A stretch of 64,000 nt of DNA, from positions 2,733,042 to 2,797,041 of the forward strand of contig NZ_AP027732.1 of NCBI RefSeq assembly GCF_030296615.1, given 5' to 3'. Below the pieces are notes generated by a model. The model saw nothing but the letters and a program-made list of their open reading frames with translations, had not been told where the DNA came from and made no database searches. Each line of letters opens with the position of its first letter. Within the stretch, counting starts at the first letter, position 1. The translations under genes and the position numbers were made by a program. Positions 57,313 to 64,000 of this stretch are shown here, in pieces. The DNA is from Frondihabitans sucicola (GTDB lineage: Bacteria; Actinomycetota; Actinomycetes; Actinomycetales; Microbacteriaceae).

Positions 57313-58065
57313 TCACACGGCGAGTCGCCCGCCATCGACCGGCAGGATCACGCCGTGGACATTGGATGCAGCGGCCGAAGCGAGGAAGACGATGCCGGCG
57401 GCAACCTCGGTGACCGTGCTCACGCGCCCCGCGGGCGTCGTCGCGGCAAGGGCGTCGAGGCTGTCCCCCATCACGTCGGTGCCCTCGGTGCGGGTCGGGC
57501 CGGGGCTCACCGCGTTGACGCGTACGCCGGACGGACCGAACTCGGCTGCCCACGCCTTCGTCAGCAGCTGAAGGGCGGCCTTCGACGACCCGTACAGCGA
57601 CATGCCGCTCATACCGAAGGAGGCGACCATCGTCGACAGGTTGACGATCGCGCCGTGACCTCGCTCGGCCATGCCGGGGGCGAGCGCCGCGACGAGGGTG
57701 AATGGTGCCCGGACGTTCACGGCCATCACAGCGTCGAAGGTCTCCGTGTCGACCTCGGCGGTGGGGCCGAACGGAAAGACGCCCGCGTTGTTGACGAGCA
57801 CGTCGACGTGGCCTCCACCGACCCGGACCGCCTCCGCTGCGAGATGAGCCACCGCATCTGCGTCGGCGAGGTCGACGGCGATGAAGTCGGCGGCGCCGCC
57901 CGAGTGACGGATGGCGTCGACTGTGGCGGCTCCTCGCTCGGTGTTCCGGCCGGTCACGACGACATGCGCTCCCCCTGCCGCCAGTTGCAGGGCGACCTCG
58001 CGGCCTATGCCGCTCGTGCCGCCGGTCACGAGTGCGGTCTGTCCTGAGAAGTCGGAGTTGGCCAT
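57313..58065 (-). CDS. SDR family oxidoreductase
   Basis: 250-residue classical SDR, intact. TALVTGGTSGIGREVALQLAAGGAHVVVTGRN (TGxxxGIG), VLVNNAGVFPFGP, catalytic Ser in IVNLSTMVASFG, Tyr/Lys in YGSSKAAL, and NAVSPGPTRTEG. Usually NADPH-dependent given the Arg after the second strand. GAAAGG precedes the ATG. Divergent from the TetR gene at 58150, with an inverted repeat between. Confidence 0.93.
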   Translation of the reverse strand: MANSDFSGQTALVTGGTSGIGREVALQLAAGGAHVVVTGRNTERGAATVDAIRHSGGAADFIAVDLADADAVAHLAAEAVRVGGGHVDVLVNNAGVFPFGPTAEVDTETFDAVMAVNVRAPFTLVAALAPGMAERGHGAIVNLSTMVASFGMSGMSLYGSSKAALQLLTKAWAAEFGPSGVRVNAVSPGPTRTEGTDVMGDSLDALAATTPAGRVSTVTEVAAGIVFLASAAASNVHGVILPVDGGRLAV

Positions 58066-58079
58066 GGTGTGCCTTTCGT

Positions 58080-58097
58080 TTGGAGTAATTGCTCCAA
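58080..58097. promoter_or_regulatory. Inverted repeat operator between SDR and TetR genes
   Basis: TTGGAG (58080-58085) and CTCCAA (58092-58097) form a 6-bp inverted repeat with spacer TAATTG. A second weaker dyad TGGA-ATG-TCCA lies about 20 bases on. Likely site of the adjacent TetR protein. Confidence 0.6.
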
Positions 58098-58149
58098 TAG
58101 TCCCGGCCCTAAAATGGAATGTCCACTCTAAAAAAGGTAGTCTTCACGC

Positions 58150-58794
58150 ATGCCCACCACCTCTCTCGAGGGGCTCGTCGCCGTCGGCGGTCGACCTCTC
58201 ACGCCGAAAGGCCGCGCCACCCGACAGCGGATCGTCGAGACGGCGTCGCGCCTGATGCTCGAGGTCGGCGTAGAGCGGGCCACGATCGACGACATCCAGC
58301 GGGTGGCCGGCGTCAACACCTCGCAGCTGTACCACTACTTCGCCGACAAGAACGCCCTGATCCTGGCCGTGATCGATCATCAGACGCAGACGGTCATCGA
58401 TCTCCATCGCGTGAGCCTCGAGCGGGTCGAGGGGTTCGACGGGCTGGTCGCGTGGCGCGACATGATCGTCGACGTGCTGCGCGCACAGCAGTGCATCGGC
58501 GGCTGTCCGATCGGCAGCCTCGCGAGCGATCTGGTCGAGACGAACCTCGACGCGCGGCGGGCGCTCCAAGCGTCGTTCTCGTCCTGGGAGGGTCTGCTCC
58601 GAGACGGATTGTCGACCATGCAAGACCGAGGCATCCTGCCCTCCGACCTCGACATCGGTCGCGCCGCCCTCGCGTTGCTCGCAGCCGTCCAGGGTGGTCT
58701 CCTGCTCAGCCAGACACGTCGCGACACCGTGGCCCTCGAAGCCGTCCTCGACAACGCGATCGACTACCTGCGGTCGCTTTCGCCCTCGAGGTGA
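58150..58794 (+). CDS. TetR family transcriptional regulator
   Basis: 214-residue regulator with helix-turn-helix ATIDDIQRVAGVNTSQLYHYFADKNALILAVIDHQ (about 42-76) and a C-terminal ligand domain with CIGGCPIGSLASDLVETN, characteristic of a TetR subgroup with cysteines flanking the pocket. TAGTCT lies 6 nt before the ATG, suggesting leaderless transcription. Divergent from the SDR gene it probably controls. Confidence 0.92.
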   Translation: MPTTSLEGLVAVGGRPLTPKGRATRQRIVETASRLMLEVGVERATIDDIQRVAGVNTSQLYHYFADKNALILAVIDHQTQTVIDLHRVSLERVEGFDGLVAWRDMIVDVLRAQQCIGGCPIGSLASDLVETNLDARRALQASFSSWEGLLRDGLSTMQDRGILPSDLDIGRAALALLAAVQGGLLLSQTRRDTVALEAVLDNAIDYLRSLSPSR

Positions 58795-58849
58795 CCGGTG
58801 CGGTGTGTCGACCGGACGTCGACGCACTGCACCACGCCGCGACGTCCTG

Positions 58850-59374
58850 CTAGGCGACGGCGAGCTGCCGGATCGCAGAAGCGACGGCTGCGGCGCGGGC
58901 CGGGTCTCTCGTGTCGAATGCGTCGACGACGAACGGCTCCTCCCTCTCGGGTGAGTCGAAGCTAGCAGCGTGTTCGGCGAGGACCGCATCCGTCACGTCG
59001 GGCCGGTCGTTGCGCGCGCGAGTCCTGGCCACGCGATCCTGCTGGAGTCGACGGTCGATCCGCACCCACACGAGGGCGAAGGGCACGCCGACGGTGTTCG
59101 CCGCGGAGCGCCACTGGTCCCGGATGAAGCGCGGAGACCCGGTGTCGTCGATGACGACGTGCTTCCCCTGTCGGAGGAGAGCGTCGACGCGTTCGTGCGC
59201 GACTCGATCGCTGGTCGCCCACTCGTCCAGCGGGATCCCTTGCCCGCCGTCGAGACCTCGCTCCGCATTGATGGCGTCGAGGCTGACGACCTGGGCGCCG
59301 AGTTCTCGGGCCAGCAGTGTCGCGAAGGTGCTCTTCCCGGCGAACGAGAGTCCGCACATCAGCGTCAGCGCCAC
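58850..59374 (-). CDS. P-loop kinase-like AAA family ATPase
   Basis: 174-residue P-loop protein. Walker A GLSFAGKST at about 8-16, a second strand ending VVIDDTG near 77, and a lid-like Arg-rich stretch (RRLQQDRVARTRARNDRPDV). This fits small predicted kinases (AAA_33 type) that include antibiotic and nucleotide kinases. Its ATG lies 10 bases inside the end of the nucleotidyltransferase gene, so the pair is co-translated. Confidence 0.8.
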   Translation of the reverse strand: MALTLMCGLSFAGKSTFATLLARELGAQVVSLDAINAERGLDGGQGIPLDEWATSDRVAHERVDALLRQGKHVVIDDTGSPRFIRDQWRSAANTVGVPFALVWVRIDRRLQQDRVARTRARNDRPDVTDAVLAEHAASFDSPEREEPFVVDAFDTRDPARAAAVASAIRQLAVA

Positions 59375-60156
59375 GACATCCCCTCCCGAGTCCCGGTCGC
59401 CACGAGCAGCTCGCGCGTGTCGGCAGCTGCCCGCTCGAGACTCCCCCGTGCCGACCCCAGACGCATGATGACGTCGTCCAGGCCCCGGAGTCCTGCCGTG
59501 TCGAGCAACCGCTTCTCATTGGTGACCCACACGCCACGATGGGCCAGGATCGCGTGCGCGGCGTGGCAGGCGGCCTCGCTCAGGAGTCCTGCGCACTGGG
59601 CCACGCGGCCGTGGCGGGCGTGGCTATCGGCGTAGTCGAGGGTGTGGCGGGAATGATCCCACCAAATGAGAGGTGCGGTTTTCTGGAGAACAGCCGGGTA
59701 GTCCCAGCACGGCAGCGCGCCCCGGAGCGTCTGATTGATTCCGAGCTCCGCGAGCAGGATGTAGCTCGGGAGTCCCGCCTGGTGGAACAGGAGCGGCTCG
59801 ATGGTGAACTCGCCCCGGACGGCGGTGTCGTGGATCTCATCGACGAGTCCGAGGTCGCGATAGTGAATGTCGATCAACTGGTCGCCCACGGTCACCTTGC
59901 CGCCGCCATTGAACACCCGTCCCCACCCGCCGAGGTCGCTCAGGTGTCCGGGCCAGCCGATGCCCCTGACAGACTCCGGGTCGAATCCTGACCGGTAGTA
60001 GATGGCGATGTCCCAGTCGCTGTCCGGCCGGTTGACACCCTCCGCCCGGGATCCGCCGAGCGCAACGGCTTCGACGCCGGGTAAGCCAAACAGAGTATCC
60101 GCGACGACATCGACGGAAAAGGGGTCGAAAGTGTGGTCTGAAGAGGGCACTGTCAT
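59365..60156 (-). CDS. Nucleotidyltransferase-fold protein
   Basis: About 263 residues. The polymerase-beta type active site is clear: VALGGSRAEGVNRPDSDWDIAIYY (GS motif and DxD near 32-55), with a possible third Asp in IDIHYRDL. A helical C-terminal domain (about 130-250; AVLQKTAPLIWWDHSRHTLDYADSHARHG) follows. Related proteins include aminoglycoside nucleotidyltransferase-like enzymes. Start is uncertain: ATG 60156, GTG 60150 (GAGGA 6 bases before) or GTG 60189. It forms a pair with the downstream kinase. Confidence 0.8.
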   Translation of the reverse strand: MTVPSSDHTFDPFSVDVVADTLFGLPGVEAVALGGSRAEGVNRPDSDWDIAIYYRSGFDPESVRGIGWPGHLSDLGGWGRVFNGGGKVTVGDQLIDIHYRDLGLVDEIHDTAVRGEFTIEPLLFHQAGLPSYILLAELGINQTLRGALPCWDYPAVLQKTAPLIWWDHSRHTLDYADSHARHGRVAQCAGLLSEAACHAAHAILAHRGVWVTNEKRLLDTAGLRGLDDVIMRLGSARGSLERAAADTRELLVATGTREGMSWR

Positions 60157-60286
60157 TCCTCGGTGTGCAGGATCGATCGACTCGCCCACGGGTGTGGGGA
60201 GGACTGGTATCGCTGCTACGAGATCACGGGCTCAAGGCTGCCACGGCGACCGGCGATGAGCAAGACCCTGTCGCGACCTGGCGTGC

Positions 60287-60620
60287 TCATGCCTCCGTCA
60301 GCAGGGACCGAAGTCGGCTCCGCAGACCTTCATCGACGCCGATGGCCGCGAAGGCGGCGTCGGGGTCGGCGGCGACCTCTAAAACACGGAGCCGCCGCCC
60401 TCGGTGCCTCCACGACTGCATACGAGCGCCCCGGCCAGAGCGGCGAGTTCGCCGCGGATAGCCCGAGACGTCTTCGAGACCCAGCGGCTGCGAGTCGACG
60501 CCGTCGTAGTCGCCGCCCAGGCCGACGTGGTCGATTCCGGCGACGTCGCGGCGTGCTCCACGTGGTCTGCGACGGGGCAGTCGCTCGGGAGAGCAGCGGG
60601 CCCCTCGACTCGTCTACGGT
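60287..60620 (-). pseudogene. Membrane (renal) dipeptidase M19 C-terminal fragment
   Basis: Minus-strand remnant. Across frames it reads VADHVEHA, then [31 protein letters not shown] (the M19 block GIDHVGIGSDFDG...P.GLEDVS), then LAALAG, then [14 protein letters not shown] and a TGA at 60287-60289. The N-terminal two thirds, with most metal ligands, are missing, and at least three frameshifts occur. A degraded gene truncated next to the plus-strand gene at 60627. Confidence 0.6.
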
Positions 60621-60626
60621 CGACGT

Positions 60627-61030
60627 ATGGACGACAGCTGGGCTTTGATCACGCGCGGAGACCCTCGGCGGACACGGTTCGAGTACACGGCCGTGACGAT
60701 GGCGCGCAGCGTCGTTCAGCGTTCCTGGCCGAGGGTCTGGTCGACGACGACGTCGCCGACGAGCTCCCGGCCGCCATCTCCCGTCTCGAGGTTCAAGAGA
60801 TCGTGAACGCCGACGCGAAGGGCGGAGGTTTCGACTCAGACGGAGCAGAGACGGTGTTCGCCCGACTCGTCGACCTCGGCGTGCTCCGCCCGGTCACCGC
60901 CGAGCAGTTCCGCACCATCGGGATCGTCCACGCGCGCACCCGCTCGGCCATCAAGGTCCGACAGCAGAGCGACTGGTACGAAGTCGTTCCCGACGTGCTT
61001 GCTCGGCTCTACCCTCGAGGCCCTCGCTGA
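60627..61030 (+). CDS. Hypothetical protein, frameshifted
   Basis: About 134 residues, no family recognised. MDDSWALITRGDPRRTRFEYTAVTMARSVVQ is in one frame and FLAEGLVDDDVADELPAAISRLEVQEIVNADAKGGGFDSDGAETVFARLVDLGVL through WYEVVPDVLARLYPRGPR in another; a base lost near 60712 joins them. The product looks soluble with a helical C-terminal half. TACGGT lies 6 nt before the ATG, supporting the start. Confidence 0.5.
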
Positions 61031-61078
61031 CGCCGAGTCGCCCGCAGCGCCGACCACGGGAGCGCCGGGCGATCCCTG

Positions 61079-61813
61079 TCACTCTCGCCATTCTCGTCGC
61101 AAGGACTCCGTCACGTCGAGCTTCGACGCCCAGCGCGCAGGCCATCCCTCGGCGACCCACGTGGCTTGCGGCTCGTGTCCCGCCTTTCCGAGCCAGACCA
61201 CCTCGTCGATGGCTCGCTGCTGGCGGCGGAGCACTTCGTCGACGACGTCGAGGGGTTCGGTCCAGCCGTATCCGTCGAGGAAGGCGTGGATCCGAGAAGG
61301 ACGATCCACGTCCTCGGGCAGCCCGCGTCGCCGAAGACTGTCCGGGTCGACGTCGAACGGGGTGAACCATTCGAGCGCGTAGGCGACGTCACTCATCCTC
61401 TCCGCCGGACGTGCATCGTCCCAGTCGAAGAGGCCGACCGCGATCCCGTCGTGCCACGCCATGTTGCCCGGCTGCGGGTCGCCGTGGCAGATCACGTCCT
61501 GCCCTTCTGCGGGCACGGCCCAGACAGCGTCCTCCGGTCGGCGCCAGGACCGTGTCGCGTCATGGTTCCGGCGGAGCAGCTCGCCGGCTGACGCGACGGC
61601 GTCGAGGGACACCTGATGAGGCCAAGCCGCCTCACCGCCGTCCCCCGGCACGAGCCGGACGCATTCGGTGTCCGCATCGATGCCGAGCGGCTCCGGAACG
61701 GGAAGACCCTGATCGTAGAGATGTCGAAGGAGGGAGTGCACTGTCGAGGTCCACGGTTTCCGCGGACGAAACACGACATCGCCTTCCACGCGAACGGTAC
61801 GACTCTCGGACAC
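61079..61813 (-). CDS. Aminoglycoside phosphotransferase (APH) family protein
   Basis: 244-residue kinase-like protein. The catalytic loop is DVICHGDPQPGNMAW near 107-121 and the metal-binding segment GLFDWDDARPAERMSDVAYALEWF near 126-149. The N-terminal nucleotide-binding half is short (VFRPRKPWTSTVHSLLRHL). Members phosphorylate antibiotics or metabolites; substrate unknown. TAAGGT lies 6 nt before the GTG, the putative leaderless pattern. Confidence 0.88.
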   Translation of the reverse strand: MSESRTVRVEGDVVFRPRKPWTSTVHSLLRHLYDQGLPVPEPLGIDADTECVRLVPGDGGEAAWPHQVSLDAVASAGELLRRNHDATRSWRRPEDAVWAVPAEGQDVICHGDPQPGNMAWHDGIAVGLFDWDDARPAERMSDVAYALEWFTPFDVDPDSLRRRGLPEDVDRPSRIHAFLDGYGWTEPLDVVDEVLRRQQRAIDEVVWLGKAGHEPQATWVAEGWPARWASKLDVTESLRREWRE

Positions 61814-62045
61814 CGTCCCACCTTAGGCACGCGTTCCGAATCGGTCGCGAGGCGTAGCGCTCCCCCGCGACCCGTGGTCCGTCGCCACCCGGTCACGAAC
61901 GGGCTGTTCGTCTCGTCCGGCTGCGCGCCCCGACCCCACCCGCGGAGGTGCACAGACGCCGCACAGACCCCGTCGGTAGAGTCTTCGACGGCCATCCGTT
62001 CCCGGGGGCCTCTGGACGAGCGGCAGCGTACCCAGTCTGACGACG

Positions 62046-62324
62046 GTGCCTCTGGAGGTTGTCGTGGGCATCGCCATTCAAATCGTCGGTTCTCTCTTGG
62101 TCCTCGCCGGGTTCGCGCTCGCCCAGTGGGGCGTCCTGAATCTGAAGTCGCTGAGGTATCTCGTCCTGAACACGGCCGGCTCCGGCGTCCTGGCGGTCGA
62201 CGCCGTCGTCGAGCAGCAGTGGGGGTTCCTCCTTCTCGAAGGAGTGTGGGCGATCGTGTCGGCGTTCAGCCTCGTCGGTGTCCTCCGGTCGAAGCGGCGG
62301 TCGAACCGAGGGGCAGCGTCCTAG
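62046..62324 (+). CDS. CBU_0592-like small membrane protein
   Basis: 92 residues with three helices: about 7-27 (IAIQIVGSLLVLAGFALAQWG), 36-52 (LRYLVLNTAGSGVLAVDAV) and 59-82 (WGFLLLEGVWAIVSAFSLVGVL). The pattern of a Leu/Asn-rich middle helix and QQWGFLLLEGVWAIVS matches the CBU_0592 family of uncharacterised membrane proteins. GTG start. Confidence 0.8.
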   Translation: MPLEVVVGIAIQIVGSLLVLAGFALAQWGVLNLKSLRYLVLNTAGSGVLAVDAVVEQQWGFLLLEGVWAIVSAFSLVGVLRSKRRSNRGAAS

Positions 62325-62488
62325 CGGTCCAGGAGCCCTCACGCGTCCACGCGACTCTCGTCGTTATGTGGCTGCACTCAGCCAAACCGATCAGATCACC
62401 GTCAGACTGGTAGTGGCCGAGCTGGTTACTCGGCCGCGTCGCAAGCCCGAGGGGCCTCCTGATCCTGGCCTCTCGGTCGCTTCGGCCG

Positions 62489-62518
62489 CGCGCCCTCGAG
62501 CTTCGGCCCGAGGGCGCG
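62489..62518. terminator. Hairpin, possible terminator
   Basis: CGCGCCCTCG (62489-62498) pairs perfectly with CGAGGGCGCG (62509-62518). It lies in the 280-base gap between the small membrane protein and the FMN monooxygenase; no other gene is seen in that gap. A second smaller dyad (GGCCGAG/CTCGGCC) lies about 55 bases before it. Confidence 0.4.
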
Positions 62519-62604
62519 TCTCGGTCGGCGCGCCTGTGGGCCGCCGTGTGTCTCCGGATGACGAGGCCCGGGACACCAGCCCGTGCGCCCCGCAGGATGG
62601 TCCC

Positions 62605-64000
62605 ATGACCCGTCAGATCCGCTTCAACGCGTTCGACATGAACTGCGTAGCCCACCAGTCGTCCGGACTCTGGCGACACCCCCAGGACCGATCTCGCCAC
62701 TACAACGACATCGACTACTGGACGAGCCTGGCCCGGTTGCTCGAGTCGGGCACGTTCGACGGCATCTTCATCGCTGATGTTCTCGGCACCTACGACGTCT
62801 ACGGCGGCAACAACGTCGCCGCGATTCGCAACGGTGCGCAGATCCCGGTGAACGACCCGGTTCTCCTCGTGTCGGCCATGGCCGCCGTGACAGAGCACCT
62901 CGGCTTCGGCGTGACGGCGGGCACGGCGTACGAACACCCGTATCCGTTCGCGCGCAGGATGTCGTCGCTCGACCACCTCACGAAAGGTCGCGTCGGGTGG
63001 AACGTGGTGACCGGCTACCTGCCGAGCGCCGCCCGCAACATGGGGCACGACGACCAGTCGGAACACGACGCGCGGTACGACGTCGCCAGCGAATACCTCG
63101 ACGTCCTCTACAAGCTCTGGGAGGGGTCGTGGGAGGACGACGCCGTGATCGAGGATCGCGAGAAAGGCGTCTTCACCGACCCGGAGAAAGTGCACGAGAT
63201 CGGTCACCGAGGCGAGAATTACACGGTGCCCGGCATCCACCTGTCCGAGCCGTCCGTCCAGCGCTCGCCCGTCATCTACCAGGCCGGTGCCTCCCCGCGC
63301 GGCGTCGCCTTCGCAGCGGACAACGCCGAGGCCATCTTCGTGTCCGCGCCCTCGAAGGCCGTCCTGAAATCGACGGTGAGCAGGATCAGGGACGCCCTCG
63401 AGAAGGCAGGGCGCGACCGGCACTCGGCCACGATCTACACGCTGCTGACGGTCATCACCGATGAGACCCACGAACAGGCGGTCGCGAAGCACGAGGACTA
63501 CCTCCGCTATGCCAGCGAGGAGGGGGCGCTCGTCTTCATGTCCGGCTGGACCGGAATCGATCTGTCCCAGTACGACCTCGACCAGCCGATCGGCGAGGTG
63601 CAGGGCAACGCGATCCAGTCGGTGATGCAGAACTTCGCCGAGTCGGCGAAACTCGACGGCCGGGAATGGACCGTTCGAGACATCGCCAGGTTCGGGGCGA
63701 TCGGCGGACTCGGACCGATCTTCGTCGGGTCGGGCGTCGAGGTCGCCGACCACCTCCAAGAACTCGTCGACGAGACGGACGTCGACGGATTCAACCTCGC
63801 GTACGCGGTCTCCCCCGGCACCTGGGAGGACGTCATCAAGCACGTCGTCCCCGAACTCCGGGCGCGCGGCGCCTATCCGACCGAGTACGTCCAGGGATCT
63901 CTGCGCGAGAAGCTGCACGGTCGCGGCGACCGCCTTCCGGAGGAGCACCGCGGCGCGAGCTTCCGTATCGGTGGGTCGCGCTCGACGTCGACCGGTTCCG
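62605..64000 (+). CDS. NtaA/SnaA/DszA family FMN-dependent monooxygenase (runs off window)
   Basis: Two-component flavin monooxygenase of the bacterial luciferase superfamily; 465 residues in the window with no stop. Signatures: MTRQIRFNAFDMNCVAHQSSGLWRHP, GTFDGIFIADVLGTYDVYGG, TEHLGFGVTAGTAYEHPYPFARRMSSLDHLTKGRVGWNVVTGYLPSAARNMG, and SPVIYQAGASPRGVAFAADNAEAIFV. The family oxidises chelators, sulfur compounds or alkanesulfonates with FMNH2 from a separate reductase. The fold is essentially complete, so the stop should lie just outside. CAGGAT lies 6 nt before the ATG. Confidence 0.92.
   Translation, partial: MTRQIRFNAFDMNCVAHQSSGLWRHPQDRSRHYNDIDYWTSLARLLESGTFDGIFIADVLGTYDVYGGNNVAAIRNGAQIPVNDPVLLVSAMAAVTEHLGFGVTAGTAYEHPYPFARRMSSLDHLTKGRVGWNVVTGYLPSAARNMGHDDQSEHDARYDVASEYLDVLYKLWEGSWEDDAVIEDREKGVFTDPEKVHEIGHRGENYTVPGIHLSEPSVQRSPVIYQAGASPRGVAFAADNAEAIFVSAPSKAVLKSTVSRIRDALEKAGRDRHSATIYTLLTVITDETHEQAVAKHEDYLRYASEEGALVFMSGWTGIDLSQYDLDQPIGEVQGNAIQSVMQNFAESAKLDGREWTVRDIARFGAIGGLGPIFVGSGVEVADHLQELVDETDVDGFNLAYAVSPGTWEDVIKHVVPELRARGAYPTEYVQGSLREKLHGRGDRLPEEHRGASFRIGGSRSTSTGS

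Noticed and set aside
49288-62000. Integrated element bounded by tRNA-Val
   Set aside because: No integrase, and no repeat of the tRNA 3' end was found by eye in the window; remnants alone do not prove an island.

Overview
The window looks like chromosome of a high-GC actinobacterium, most likely a member of the Microbacteriaceae. Three things suggest this: strong GC bias in third codon positions, frequent GTG starts, and the order thrS - HIT - pdxS - pdxT - yebC - ruvC - ruvA - ruvB - yajC - secD - secF - relA, which is a conserved actinobacterial core cluster. The genus is inferred, not proven. No plasmid, phage, CRISPR or rRNA genes were seen.

Layout. 1-11.5 kb (minus strand): an intact housekeeping block for translation (thrS), PLP synthesis (pdxST), Holliday junction processing (ruvCAB), protein export (yajC-secD-secF) and the stringent response (relA, cut by the window edge). 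11.6-13.7 kb: redox enzymes and a small unknown gene. 13.7-16.8 kb: a TPP riboswitch driving a thiamine salvage operon (thiM-thiE-thiD-tenA). 16.8-25.3 kb: an AfsR/BTAD-type regulator, an acyl-CoA oxidase, a DoxX protein, a drug-type ABC exporter and a LysE exporter. 25.5-33.4 kb: a carbohydrate locus consisting of a Gfo/MocA-aldo/keto reductase fusion, a LacI repressor, a three-gene sugar ABC importer and a serine hydrolase, tied together by two matching operator palindromes. 33.4-35.7 kb: an HD hydrolase, plus an aldo/keto reductase divergent from a TetR gene. 35.9-40.2 kb: carbonic anhydrase-cysK and metQ-metN-metI. 40.3-45 kb: an M20 peptidase, a DUF3892-like protein, a mycofactocin-type SDR and a NarL-type two-component system. 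45.2-48.8 kb: a mannosyltransferase-like GT, DedA, a COG4705 membrane protein and a glyoxalase-fold protein, with a MITE-like element between the last two. 48.8-49.4 kb: four tRNA genes. 49.4-62.3 kb: an accessory stretch of regulator/enzyme pairs, small membrane proteins, gene remnants and a heptamer tandem repeat. 62.6-64 kb: start of an FMN monooxygenase, open at the window end.

Two patterns run through the window. First, about fifteen genes between 11.6 and 61 kb are split by frameshifts. Most are explained by one lost base in a G or C run, which suggests sequencing error, yet the 11.5 kb core block has none. Second, many genes carry a TANNNT box 6-7 nt before the start codon, the geometry expected for leaderless mRNAs.
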